64,000 bases of DNA. Origin: Nonomuraea wenchangensis. GTDB lineage: Bacteria; Actinomycetota; Actinomycetes; Streptosporangiales; Streptosporangiaceae. Numbering within the stretch: the stretch's first letter is position 1; the number at the start of each line of letters is the position of its first letter. The notes under the pieces were generated by a model. That model was not told the origin of the DNA. It ran no database searches and saw only the letters and a program-made list of their open reading frames with translations. The stretch lies in assembly GCF_900111685.1 (NCBI RefSeq), contig NZ_FOHX01000010.1, positions 248,001 to 312,000 of the forward strand. Direction: 5' to 3'. The position numbers and the translations under genes are program-made. Of this stretch, positions 9,385 through 17,294 are shown in pieces.

Positions 9385-9414
9385 GCGAGCCCCGGGGACC
9401 GCCCCGGGGCTCGC
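9385..9414 (+). terminator. Strong hairpin between the two FKBP genes
   Basis: A perfect 13-base stem, GCGAGCCCCGGGG (9385-9397) and CCCCGGGGCTCGC (9402-9414), around ACCG, only 18 bases before the ATG at 9433. It may terminate the first FKBP transcript or attenuate the second. No T run follows. Confidence 0.65.
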
Positions 9415-9432
9415 CGCGTAGGGGAGGGCCCG

Positions 9433-10365
9433 ATGCTCCGCCATGTCGCCGCGCCCAAGCTTGGGCAGGTACTTGCGCGGATGCTGGTGCCGGTGCTCGT
9501 GGCGGCGGGGGTCGCGGGGTGTACCGGCGCGCCTGCTCAAGGGCTGGAGCTGAAGGTGGCCGGGGCGTTCGGCGCGCGGCCCACGATCGACTTCCCCGAC
9601 GGCAGACCCGCGTCCGGCCTGCAGGTGGACGAGCTGACCACCGGCAAGGGCGCCCGCCTGGAGCCGGACGACGTGGCGATCGTGCAGTACACCGCCCACG
9701 TCTGGGACGGCCGCCGCAACCGCCTCGTCGACTCCAGCTTCACCCGTGGCGCGCCCGCCGCGTTCCCCGTGGGCGGCCTGCTGCCCGGCCTGGACCGCGC
9801 TCTGGAGGGCCGTACGGTCGGCAGCCGGGTCATCGCCGCCGTCCCGCCCGGCGACGGCTTCGGCCCCAACCCGCCGCGCGGCGTGGGCCCCTCCGACGAG
9901 CTGTTCTACGTCGTGGACATCCTCGGCGCCCACCACAAGGGCGCCTCGGTCGAGGGCCGCGCGGGCACGCTGGCGGGCGTGCGCGTGAGCGCCGGCGCGC
10001 GCCCCGCGCTCCAGGTGCCCGCCGGCGCTCCGCCGGCCCGGTTCGCGTCCACGGTGCTCGAACGGGGCTCCGGCCCCAAGGCCCGGCCCGGCCGGCTCGT
10101 CGTCACCCAGTACGCCGGCGCGGTCTGGGCGAGCCGCCGCGTCTTCGACACCACGTGGACGAACGGCCTGCCGAAGGCGTTCAAGCTGGGCGACGGCGGC
10201 CTCATCAAGGCGTGGGAGCGGGCACTGACCGGCGTCCCCGCCGGCAGCCGGGTGCTGATGGTCGTCCCGCCCGCGTACGGCTACGGCGCCCCCGGCTTCC
10301 CCGCGTACGGGATCAAGGGCTCCGACACCCTCGTCTTCGTGGTGGACGTGCTGGCCGTCTACTGA
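9433..10365 (+). CDS. Second FKBP-type lipoprotein, two domains
   Basis: A 310-residue relative of the preceding gene. The ATG at 9433 follows GGGGAGGG at spacing 5-6 and gives a lipoprotein signal ending VLVAAGVAGC, so an upstream in-frame GTG at 9361 is rejected. Domain 1 keeps VQYTAHVWDG, FTRGAPAAFPVG and a truncated flap; domain 2 keeps VTQYAGAVW, FDTTW, LIKAWERALTGV, VPPAYGYG and LVFVVDVL. Both domains look more canonical than domain 1 of the upstream paralogue, suggesting duplication followed by uneven decay. It probably works at the outer face of the membrane. Confidence 0.88.
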   Translation: MLRHVAAPKLGQVLARMLVPVLVAAGVAGCTGAPAQGLELKVAGAFGARPTIDFPDGRPASGLQVDELTTGKGARLEPDDVAIVQYTAHVWDGRRNRLVDSSFTRGAPAAFPVGGLLPGLDRALEGRTVGSRVIAAVPPGDGFGPNPPRGVGPSDELFYVVDILGAHHKGASVEGRAGTLAGVRVSAGARPALQVPAGAPPARFASTVLERGSGPKARPGRLVVTQYAGAVWASRRVFDTTWTNGLPKAFKLGDGGLIKAWERALTGVPAGSRVLMVVPPAYGYGAPGFPAYGIKGSDTLVFVVDVLAVY

Positions 10366-10408
10366 GCGCCGTCCGGCGGGGCGAGGACGCGCACGTAGAC
10401 TCCCGACC

Positions 10409-11053
10409 GTGAGCACCGACGACCTCGACGCGCTGGCCCTGCTGAACGACCCCGTACGCCGCAGCCTCTACGAGGCGGTCGCGGCCGGTGGCGGCGACGT
10501 GGGCCGGGGGGAGGCCGCCGAGGCGGCCGGGGTGTCGCGGACGCTGGCCGGCCACCACCTCGACAAGCTGGTCGAGGCCGGGCTGCTGGAGAGCGGGTTC
10601 CGGGCCCCGGCGAAGAAGGGGCCCGGCAGCGGGCGGCCGGCCAAGGTCTACCGCAGGTCCAGGGGCGAGCGCTCGGTGAGCCTGCCGCCCCGCGACTACG
10701 TCACCCTCGCCTCGGTGCTGGCCGACGTGGTGGACCTGCTGGGCGCGGAGGAGCAGGCGGAGAAGGCGGCGCGCGGCGCGGGGGAGCGCATCGGCGCGCG
10801 GCACGCGGGCGAGCCGGTGGAGCGGGTGCTGGGGGAGCGGGGCTATGAGCCGTACGAGGAGGACGGGCTGCTGCGGCTGCGCAACTGCCCGTTCCACGTG
10901 CTGGCCACGGACCAGCCGCTGCTCGTGTGCTCGATGAACCTGGCGCTGTGCCAGGGGCTGCTGCGCGGGCTCGGCGAGGACCCGGCGCGGGCGCGCCTGG
11001 ACGCGCGGCCGGGGGAGTGCTGCGTCGCCCTTTCTAAAACAAATGAAGATTGA
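10409..11053 (+). CDS. HTH regulator (COG2345/SufR-like) with five C-terminal cysteines
   Basis: A 214-residue regulator. Residues 8-65 form a winged helix (AAEAAGVSRTLAGHHLDKLVEAGLLESG). The C-terminal half has Cys160, Cys174, Cys181 and the pair Cys204-Cys205 (NCPF, VCSMNLALC, GECC), a layout like SufR-type regulators that hold an iron-sulfur cluster. A redox- or cluster-sensing repressor is therefore likely, but cluster binding is inference. TAGACT at 10396-10401 lies seven bases before the GTG, so the message may be leaderless. A DUF3291 gene follows 21 bases later and may be co-transcribed. Confidence 0.8.
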   Translation: MSTDDLDALALLNDPVRRSLYEAVAAGGGDVGRGEAAEAAGVSRTLAGHHLDKLVEAGLLESGFRAPAKKGPGSGRPAKVYRRSRGERSVSLPPRDYVTLASVLADVVDLLGAEEQAEKAARGAGERIGARHAGEPVERVLGERGYEPYEEDGLLRLRNCPFHVLATDQPLLVCSMNLALCQGLLRGLGEDPARARLDARPGECCVALSKTNED

Positions 11054-11074
11054 CATAGAAGGGATCGGGGTGAT

Positions 11075-11566
11075 GTGCTGAGCGTCATGCATCTCGCCCA
11101 GCTCAACCTCGCCCATCTGCGCGCGCCCATCGACTCCGCCGAGCTCGCCGAGTTCGTCGCCCTGCTCGAACCGATCAACGCCATCGCCGACGCCGCCCCC
11201 GGGTTCGTCTGGCGGCTGAAGGAGAGCGAGAGCGACCCCACCGCGACCGTCCGCCACGACTACGGCGACTACCTGCTCGTCAACTTCTCCGTGTGGGAGT
11301 CGCTGGAGTCGCTGTGGAACTACGTCTACCGCTCACCGCACCTGGAGGTGCTGCGCCGCCGCAGGGAGTGGTTCCAGCGCATGGCGGAGCCGACCATGGT
11401 GATGTGGTGGGTCCCCGAGGGCACCATCCCGACGCTGGCCGAGGCCATGCAGCGGCTCGAACGCCTCAGGACCGAGGGCCCGAGCCCCGAGGCGTTCACC
11501 TACAAGGACGCCTACACCAGCAGCGAGGCCGCGAACCTGCCCGCCGCCGCCGAGGCCAGGAAGTAG
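11075..11566 (+). CDS. DUF3291 family protein
   Basis: A 163-residue cytoplasmic protein of the DUF3291 family (dimeric alpha/beta-barrel-like fold, possibly monooxygenase- or haem-related; no proven activity). HLAQLNLAHL, DYLLVNFSVWESLESLWNYVY and the HLEVLRRRREWFQRM block are typical. The family often starts at MHLAQLN, so ATG 11087 is an alternative to GTG 11075; neither has a clear ribosome site. Its last 55 bases overlap the end of the opposite-strand DUF3866 gene. Confidence 0.8.
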   Translation: MLSVMHLAQLNLAHLRAPIDSAELAEFVALLEPINAIADAAPGFVWRLKESESDPTATVRHDYGDYLLVNFSVWESLESLWNYVYRSPHLEVLRRRREWFQRMAEPTMVMWWVPEGTIPTLAEAMQRLERLRTEGPSPEAFTYKDAYTSSEAANLPAAAEARK

Positions 11567-12579
11567 GCCAGGTCCTCCTCCAGGCCCCGGCCCATCGTCG
11601 AGAGCCGGACCGGGGCCGCCCGCAGCGCCTCGTGCAGGCCGTCCACCGGCACCGGCACCAGGCGGTGCCGCACCGCCAGCAGTTCGGCCTGGTCGCGCAC
11701 CCGCGCACCGAACTCGCCCGGCAGATCGGGCACCGGCACGTCGGCCGGGCAGAGCGCCACCCGCCCGAACGCGGTCAGCGAGTGGTGCGACACCCCGTGA
11801 TGCCGCTCGCGCAGGTCGCCCTCGCTGACCCGCAGCGCCGCCACCGGCCGCCCCCGCAGCACCCCGGCCGCGTTGACCGCCTCGCCCGCCTGCACGCCCG
11901 AGAAGCCCCAGCGGGTGCCCGAGCCCAGGTTGCCCGGGCCCTGCGCGACGATGGCCACGTCGGCCTCCAGGACGTGCCTGGCCGCCAGCAGCGCCGTGTG
12001 CACGGTCACCGCCTCCAGGTCGCCGCCGAACGCCTGACCCGCCGTCACCACTCCCGCCAGCCAGCCGCTGTCGCGCAGCCGCGCCACCGACATCGAGAAC
12101 CACGCGGGCAGCGCCCCGCCGTCCTGCATGACGTACGCCACCCGCGTGCCCGGCGCGGCCTCGTACAGGCCGGCGAGGATCGGCGCGAGCGCCGAGTGCA
12201 GGTCGGCCACCACGACGGGCATGTCGTCCAGGGAGTCGGCCTCGCGCAGGACCTCGTGGTGAGGCGAGCCCTGCTCGTCCGCGCCCGCCACCGTGGCCTG
12301 CAGCGGGGTGTACCGGGCCTTCACCAGGTGCCCCGGCCCCTGAGGATCTTGCGGCAAACGGTTCGGGACGGCCACCACCATGGCGTAACCTCCCGTACCG
12401 AGACCCATCGCGAGTGCGGTCGTGTTGAGCAGCACCTCGTCGCCGGGTTCCGGGCGCCCCACCAGCGGGGGGTACGCAAGCGCCCGGCACTCCCCCTCGG
12501 GGACGGCGACGTCCAGTTCCACCGCTCCCGGCCACTCGCGTCGGATCCGTACGACCTCGCCCTTGCGCCATCTGATCAC
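11512..12579 (-). CDS. DUF3866 family protein
   Basis: A 355-residue actinobacterial protein of unknown biochemical function that is regularly found beside pafB. The N-terminal small beta domain (MIRWRKGEVVRIRREWPGA, LVGRPEPGDEVLLNTTA) is followed by an alpha/beta region with YVMQDGGALPAW, AIVAQGPGNLGSGTRWGFSG and SHHSLTAFGRV. TACCCT at 12586-12591 (read on minus) ends six bases before the GTG, suggesting a leaderless message. It diverges from pafB with only 38 bases between the starts. Its 3' end overlaps the DUF3291 gene. Confidence 0.88.
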   Translation of the reverse strand: MIRWRKGEVVRIRREWPGAVELDVAVPEGECRALAYPPLVGRPEPGDEVLLNTTALAMGLGTGGYAMVVAVPNRLPQDPQGPGHLVKARYTPLQATVAGADEQGSPHHEVLREADSLDDMPVVVADLHSALAPILAGLYEAAPGTRVAYVMQDGGALPAWFSMSVARLRDSGWLAGVVTAGQAFGGDLEAVTVHTALLAARHVLEADVAIVAQGPGNLGSGTRWGFSGVQAGEAVNAAGVLRGRPVAALRVSEGDLRERHHGVSHHSLTAFGRVALCPADVPVPDLPGEFGARVRDQAELLAVRHRLVPVPVDGLHEALRAAPVRLSTMGRGLEEDLAYFLASAAAGRFAASLLV

Positions 12580-12617
12580 GGGGGCAGGGTAGCGTCGATG
12601 AAGGAGGAGTGAGGCAG

Positions 12618-13568
12618 ATGTCGCGCCGGAAGACGGAACGGCTGCTCAATCTCGTCATCTGTCTGCTCGCCACCCGGCGCCCGCTGTCGGCCGAGCAGAT
12701 CCGCCAGGCGGTGCCCGGCTACGACCGCGACGGCGACGAGGCTTTCCAGCGCATGTTCGAGCGGGACAAGAACGAGCTGCGCGAGATCGGCATCCCCATC
12801 GACGTCGTCCGCGACCCGTGGGAGGACGAGCCGGGCTACCGCATCCAGCGGGAGTCGTACGAGCTGCCGGAGATCACCCTGGAGCCCGACGAGGCCGCCG
12901 TGCTCGGCCTGGCCGCCCAGGTGTGGCAGCGCGCCAGCCTGGCCGAGGCCGCCTCGGGGGCGCTGCTCAAGCTGCGCGCCGGCGGCGTCGCCACCGACCA
13001 GCCGGTCGGCACCGGCGCGCTGGAGCTGCGCGTCGACACCCGCGACCCGGCCTTCCCCGCCCTGTGGGAGGCCGTGCGCGACCGGCGCGTGGTGCGCTTC
13101 GACTACCGCGGCGCCGGCAGCGAGAGCGTACGCGCCCGCACGGTCGAGCCGTGGGGCGTGGTGAGCCGGCGCGGCCGCTGGTATCTCGCCGGGTTCGACC
13201 GCGACCGGCAGGCGCCGCGCGCCTTCCGGCTCAGCCGCATCACCGGCCAGGTCGCGCACGTCGGCAAGCCGGGGGCGGTACGCGTCCCTGAGGGCGTCGA
13301 CCTGCGGGCCATGGTCGGGTTCCCCGACGAGACGACGGACGAGCGGGTCGCCGTCGTACGGGTGCGCCAGGGGGCGTGCGAGGGGGTGCGCCAGCTCGCC
13401 AGGGCCGTCCACCCCGGCGTGGACGGCTGGGACGAGGCGGAGCTGACCTTCTCCGACCCCGAGCGGCTGGCCGGCTGGATGGCCAGCCTCGGCGGCGACG
13501 TCGAGGTGGTCGAGCCGCCGGACGCGCGCGAGGCGGTCATCCGCAGACTGAAGGGGGCCATGGCGTGA
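12618..13568 (+). CDS. pafB: PafB, WYL-domain transcription activator subunit
   Basis: A 316-residue member of the PafBC heterodimer, which in mycobacteria activates the LexA-independent DNA-damage response and is controlled by pupylation-linked turnover. MSRRKTERLLNLVICLLATR starts the helix-turn-helix; the WYL domain (about 145-225) keeps RVVRFDYRG, RTVEPWGVV and GRWYLAGFDRDR. ATG 12618 is chosen over GTG 12609 because AAGGAGG at 12600-12606 is correctly spaced only for the ATG and the family begins MSRRKTERL. pafC follows 31 bases later. Confidence 0.95.
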   Translation: MSRRKTERLLNLVICLLATRRPLSAEQIRQAVPGYDRDGDEAFQRMFERDKNELREIGIPIDVVRDPWEDEPGYRIQRESYELPEITLEPDEAAVLGLAAQVWQRASLAEAASGALLKLRAGGVATDQPVGTGALELRVDTRDPAFPALWEAVRDRRVVRFDYRGAGSESVRARTVEPWGVVSRRGRWYLAGFDRDRQAPRAFRLSRITGQVAHVGKPGAVRVPEGVDLRAMVGFPDETTDERVAVVRVRQGACEGVRQLARAVHPGVDGWDEAELTFSDPERLAGWMASLGGDVEVVEPPDAREAVIRRLKGAMA

Positions 13569-13599
13569 GCGGGCCGGCCAGGAAACAGGGGGAAAGCGT

Positions 13600-14592
13600 A
13601 TGAGCGGGAGCGCGGACCGGCTGCCGCGGCTGCTGGCGCTGGTGCCTTACCTGATGTCCCATCCGGGGGCGCAGGTCGGCGAGGTGGCCGCGGTGTTCGG
13701 CCTGAGCGAGAAGCAGCTCATCGACGACCTGCAGCTCGTGTGGATGTGCGGGCTGCCCGGCCACACCCCGGGCGACCTCATCGACGTCTCCTGGGACGGC
13801 GGCGAGATCATCATCGACAACGCCGACACGATCGCCCGGCCGCTGCGGCTCGGCATCGACGAGGCCAGCGCCCTGCTGGTCGCGCTGCGCATGCTGGCCG
13901 CCACGCCGGAGCTGGCCCTGCCCGCGGGCAGGGACCAGGCCAACGGCGTGACCGGTGACGCGCTCGCGCGGGTGACGGCCAAGCTGGAGCGGGCCGCCGG
14001 CGAGGGCGCCGCCACCGTCAGCAGCCAGGTCGCCGTGGACGTCGACGCCGCCCCCGACGCGCTGCCCCGCGTCCGCGAGGCGCTGACCGGCGGACGGCGG
14101 CTGTCGCTGCGCTACTACGTGCCTGGCCGCGACGAGGTCACGCCGCGCGAGGTCGATCCCACGCGCGTGCTGGTCGTGGACGGCCGCGCCTACCTGGAGG
14201 GCTGGTGCTACCGGGCGGAGGCGATGCGGCTGTTCCGGCTCGACCGCATGCTCGGCGTGGACGTGCTCGACGTGCCCGCCGACCCGCCCGCCGAGGCCGA
14301 GCCGATCGACGTCACCCGTGGCGTCTTCCGGCCCTCGCCCACGGACGAGCTGGTCGAGCTGGAGCTGAGCGCGGCCGGGCGGTGGGTGGCCGAGTACTAC
14401 CCGTGCGAGGAGGTCGCCGAGCTCGGCGAGGGCCGGCTGCGGGTGGCGCTGCGGGCCCGCGACGAGGACTGGATCGTCAAGCTCGCGCTGCGGCTCGGCG
14501 ACACCGGCCGGGTCGTCGCGCCGCCCCGGATGGCCGAGACCGTACGCGCGGAGGCCGAGCGGGCCCTCGCCCTGTACGCTCACGGGTCATGA
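13600..14592 (+). CDS. pafC: PafC, WYL-domain transcription activator subunit
   Basis: A 330-residue partner of PafB. The N-terminal helix-turn-helix (RLPRLLALVPYLMSHPGAQV, AAVFGLSEKQLIDDLQLVWM) is followed by a WYL domain with RLSLRYYVPGRDEVTPREVD, VDGRAYLEGWCYRAEAMRLF and a C-terminal extension domain. GGGGGAAAG lies before the ATG. The stop shares ATGA with the next small gene, so pafC, the miniprotein and probably tatA-tatC are translated from one message. Confidence 0.94.
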   Translation: MSGSADRLPRLLALVPYLMSHPGAQVGEVAAVFGLSEKQLIDDLQLVWMCGLPGHTPGDLIDVSWDGGEIIIDNADTIARPLRLGIDEASALLVALRMLAATPELALPAGRDQANGVTGDALARVTAKLERAAGEGAATVSSQVAVDVDAAPDALPRVREALTGGRRLSLRYYVPGRDEVTPREVDPTRVLVVDGRAYLEGWCYRAEAMRLFRLDRMLGVDVLDVPADPPAEAEPIDVTRGVFRPSPTDELVELELSAAGRWVAEYYPCEEVAELGEGRLRVALRARDEDWIVKLALRLGDTGRVVAPPRMAETVRAEAERALALYAHGS

Positions 14593-14744
14593 CGTGGATC
14601 CTGCCGGCGGCCGTCGTCGTGCCGGCCGGGCTGATCGCCCTGGGGGTCCTGACGGCCCGCGTGATAGGCGCCGCCCGTGCCCTGAACAGGGAGGTTGCTC
14701 GAATTAACCAGCAATTCAGGCTGAAAGCGGACTCCAGGGGATGA
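14589..14744 (+). CDS. 51-residue single-pass membrane miniprotein
   Basis: The start codon overlaps the pafC stop (ATGA at 14589-14592). One membrane segment (about residues 3-24, LPAAVVVPAGLIALGVLTAR) is followed by a short basic helix ending NQQFRLKADSRG. It lies between pafC and tatA. I do not recognise a family; a bitopic adaptor or a small Tat/stress-linked protein is possible. Overlap with pafC and a clean hydrophobic helix are the evidence that it is real. Confidence 0.7.
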   Translation: MTWILPAAVVVPAGLIALGVLTARVIGAARALNREVARINQQFRLKADSRG

Positions 14745-14809
14745 GGCAGGGCCGTCGGCAGCGTACGATCAGGTTTGGACAGCACTCGGCTTACCTGTAA
14801 GGACGTCAC

Positions 14810-15127
14810 ATGAACCTGGGAGCTCCGGAGATCATCCTGATCCTGGTGGCATTGGTCCTGCTCTTCGGGGCCAAGAAGCTGCCGGACCTGGCCCGTGGCG
14901 TCGGGCGGTCCCTGCGCATCTTCAAGGCCGAGACCAGCAAGATGAACGACGACGATGACGAGCGCCCCACCGTCGTCCAGGCTCAGGCCCAGCCGCAGGC
15001 CCAGCCCGCGCCCCCGCAGCAGATCCCGGCCCCCGCCCCGGCGCTGTCCGTGGAGGAGCAGGCCCGCCAGCTCGAGGAGCAGGCCGCCCGGCTGCGTGCC
15101 TCGGCGCAGGCCGACAAGCGCGTCTGA
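14810..15127 (+). CDS. tatA: TatA, twin-arginine translocase pore subunit
   Basis: A 105-residue protein: short N-terminal membrane helix (residues 4-20, APEIILILVALVLLFGAKKL), hinge KKLPDLARGVG, amphipathic helix (SLRIFKAETSKM), an acidic DDDDE patch, then a Gln/Ala/Pro-rich spacer and a final helix. It oligomerises to let folded proteins cross the membrane. TatC follows 41 bases downstream. No TatB is present in the window. Confidence 0.95.
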   Translation: MNLGAPEIILILVALVLLFGAKKLPDLARGVGRSLRIFKAETSKMNDDDDERPTVVQAQAQPQAQPAPPQQIPAPAPALSVEEQARQLEEQAARLRASAQADKRV

Positions 15128-15168
15128 GCCTTTCCTTCATCCGTCCCTCGTCCCCGAGGACTCACTAG

Positions 15169-16257
15169 ATGGCGCTGCTGAAGAAGTCGGGCCCGAAGCC
15201 GTCGCGGGACCCGGAAGGCCGGATGCCGCTCATGGAGCACCTCCGGGAGCTCCGCAACCGGCTGCTCATCGCGATCGCCGCCGTGGCCGTCGGTCTGATC
15301 GTGGGCTGGATCGTCTCCGATCCGGTGTGGGAGATCCTCAAGGAGCCCTACTGCCACACGGCCCAGGCGCGGCAGCTCACCGGTGAGTGCAGCCTGACCT
15401 ACAACGGCATCTTCTCGTCGTTCTTCATCACGCTGAAGATCGCGCTGATGGTCGGTCTCGTGGTGTCCTCGCCCGCGTGGCTCTACCAGATCTGGGCGTT
15501 CGTCACCCCGGCGCTCTACCGCACCGAGAAGCGCTACACGCTGACGTTCCTGGGGCTGGCGATCCCGCTGTTCGTCCTCGGCGCCTGGCTGTGCTACTTC
15601 ATCATGGACACCTCGCTGTCCTTCCTGCTGGGCTTCTCGCTGGACGGCACGGTGGCGACGATCGCCATCGACGACTACCTCGACTACGTGCTGATCATGT
15701 TGCTGATCTTCGGGGTGTCGTTCGAGCTGCCGCTGCTGCTGGTGTTCCTCAACATCATCGGCGTGGTCTCGCACGCCGCGATCGCCAAGCACCGGCGGCT
15801 GGTCATCTTCCTGATGTTCGTCTTCGGCGCGGTGATCACGCCGGGCGGCGACCCCATCACCATGATGGCGCTGGCGACGCCGATGATCGTGCTGTTCCTG
15901 GCCGCCGAGCTGTTCATGTACATGCGCGAGCGCAGGCGGCCGGCGGACGAGTTCGCCGGGCTGTCCGACGACGAGGCCTCGCCGCTGTCCGACGACGACA
16001 GGCCCCTCGACGACCCGCCGCTCCAGGACCCGCCACTCCGCGACGTCACGCCCAGCGACGTCACGCCCAGCGACGTCACGCCCAGCGACGTCACGCCCAG
16101 CGACGTCACGCCCAGCGACGTCACGCCCAGCGACGCCACGGCCAGTGACGCCACGCGCAGCGACGCCGCGCCCGGTGCCGCCGCGCCTGGTGACGCCACG
16201 ATCGGTGACAAGCCGGCCGGTGACAAGCCGGTCGACGGGGATCCCGCAGGGCGATAA
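15169..16257 (+). CDS. tatC: TatC, twin-arginine translocase receptor subunit, with a repetitive tail
   Basis: The signal-peptide receptor of the Tat system; 362 residues. Residues 1-260 are a standard six-helix TatC with MPLMEHLRELRNRLL, FVTPALYRTEKRY, FGVSFELPL and the conserved GGDP in FGAVITPGGDP. The remaining ~100 residues are an unusual cytoplasmic tail: six identical DVTPS units encoded by perfect 15-base repeats, then degenerate copies (DATAS, DATRS) and TIGDKPAGDKP. The core is complete, so the tail is an add-on that can change length without a frameshift. Confidence 0.95.
   Translation: MALLKKSGPKPSRDPEGRMPLMEHLRELRNRLLIAIAAVAVGLIVGWIVSDPVWEILKEPYCHTAQARQLTGECSLTYNGIFSSFFITLKIALMVGLVVSSPAWLYQIWAFVTPALYRTEKRYTLTFLGLAIPLFVLGAWLCYFIMDTSLSFLLGFSLDGTVATIAIDDYLDYVLIMLLIFGVSFELPLLLVFLNIIGVVSHAAIAKHRRLVIFLMFVFGAVITPGGDPITMMALATPMIVLFLAAELFMYMRERRRPADEFAGLSDDEASPLSDDDRPLDDPPLQDPPLRDVTPSDVTPSDVTPSDVTPSDVTPSDVTPSDATASDATRSDAAPGAAAPGDATIGDKPAGDKPVDGDPAGR
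16042..16131 (+). repeat. 15-base tandem repeat, six perfect copies, inside tatC
   Basis: GACGTCACGCCCAGC repeats exactly at 16042, 16057, 16072, 16087, 16102 and 16117. Three degenerate copies follow to 16176. It encodes Asp-Val-Thr-Pro-Ser. A unit divisible by three means copy-number change keeps the reading frame. Confidence 0.95.
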
Positions 16258-16303
16258 CCGGCGGAGGATTCCGGTTCCGCGCGATAGGCGATAGGTTCCG
16301 GGC

Positions 16304-17200
16304 GTGTCCCCCCAACTCGCCGTGCTCGTCAACCCGGCCGCCCGTGGCGGCCGGGCCCTGCGCCAGCTCGAGCCCGTGGCGCGCCGGCTGCGCGCCGGCG
16401 GGGCTGAGCTGTCGGTCATCGTCGGCTCCGACGCCGCCGACGCGCTCGAACGCGCCTGCACCGCCGTCGCCGAGCGCCCCGACGCGCTCGTCGCGTTCGG
16501 CGGCGACGGCCTGGTGCACCTGGCCGTGCAGGCCGTGGCCGGCACCGACGTGCCGCTCGGCATCATCCCGGCCGGCACCGGCAACGACATCGCGGCCGCG
16601 CTCGGCGTGCCGTGCAAGGACCCGATGGCGGCCGCCCGGGTCGTGCTGCGGATGAAGTCGCGGCTGGTCGACGCCGCCCGCGTGCGTGCCGGGCGGGCCG
16701 AGGAGCTGTTCGCCGGGGTGCTGTGCTGCGGCTTCGACTCCCGGGTCAACGAGCGGGCCAACCGGCTCACCTGGCCGGCCGGGTCGGCCCGCTACGTGGT
16801 GGCCATGGTGGAGGAGCTGCGCTCGTTCCGGCCTGTGCCCTTCCGGCTCGTCCTCGACGACGACGAGGTGATCGAGCGGGAGGCGACGCTGGTGGCGGTG
16901 GCCAACACCCGCTCGTACGGCGGCGGGATGCGGGTGTGCCCCGACGCGCTGCCCGACGACGGGCTGCTCGACGTGCTGACGGTCGGGGCCCTGCCGAAGA
17001 GCGAGTTCCTGCGCGTCTTCCCGAGCGTCTACCGGGGCACGCACCTCGGGCATCCGGCGGTGTCGGTGCGCCGGGCGCGGAAGGTGCGCCTGGAGGCCGC
17101 CGATCCGGACGGCCTGGTGGCCTACGCCGACGGCGAGCGGGTCGGGCCGGTGCCCGTCGAGTGCGAGGTCCGGCCGGGCGCGCTGCGCGTCCTCGTTTGA
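16304..17200 (+). CDS. Diacylglycerol/sphingosine-type lipid kinase
   Basis: A 298-residue DagK/YegS-family kinase that phosphorylates a lipid head group using ATP. The catalytic domain shows VLVNPAARGG, the nucleotide motif AFGGDGLVHLAV, IIPAGTGNDIAAALGV and the C-terminal beta-sandwich motif GGGMRVCPDALPDDGLLDVL. TAGGTT at 16292-16297 ends six bases before the GTG and there is no ribosome site, so the message is probably leaderless. The gene sits between tatC and helY, a common actinobacterial order. Substrate is undetermined. Confidence 0.9.
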   Translation: MSPQLAVLVNPAARGGRALRQLEPVARRLRAGGAELSVIVGSDAADALERACTAVAERPDALVAFGGDGLVHLAVQAVAGTDVPLGIIPAGTGNDIAAALGVPCKDPMAAARVVLRMKSRLVDAARVRAGRAEELFAGVLCCGFDSRVNERANRLTWPAGSARYVVAMVEELRSFRPVPFRLVLDDDEVIEREATLVAVANTRSYGGGMRVCPDALPDDGLLDVLTVGALPKSEFLRVFPSVYRGTHLGHPAVSVRRARKVRLEAADPDGLVAYADGERVGPVPVECEVRPGALRVLV

Positions 17201-17294
17201 GATCTACTTTGTAAAGGCGTCGGGCTCGGATCGCCCGCACCCGGCCGCGTACGGAAGGACGGACCGGAATGGCGGTTTCGGTAGGCTGACGGGT

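Noticed and set aside
6775-10416. A 1213-codon open frame on the minus strand across pafA and both FKBP genes
   Set aside because: It is the shadow frame of strongly GC3-biased genes; the plus-strand products are clear and the shadow protein is low-complexity.
16042-16176. CRISPR-like array
   Set aside because: Repeats are 15 bases with no spacers and lie inside the tatC reading frame.
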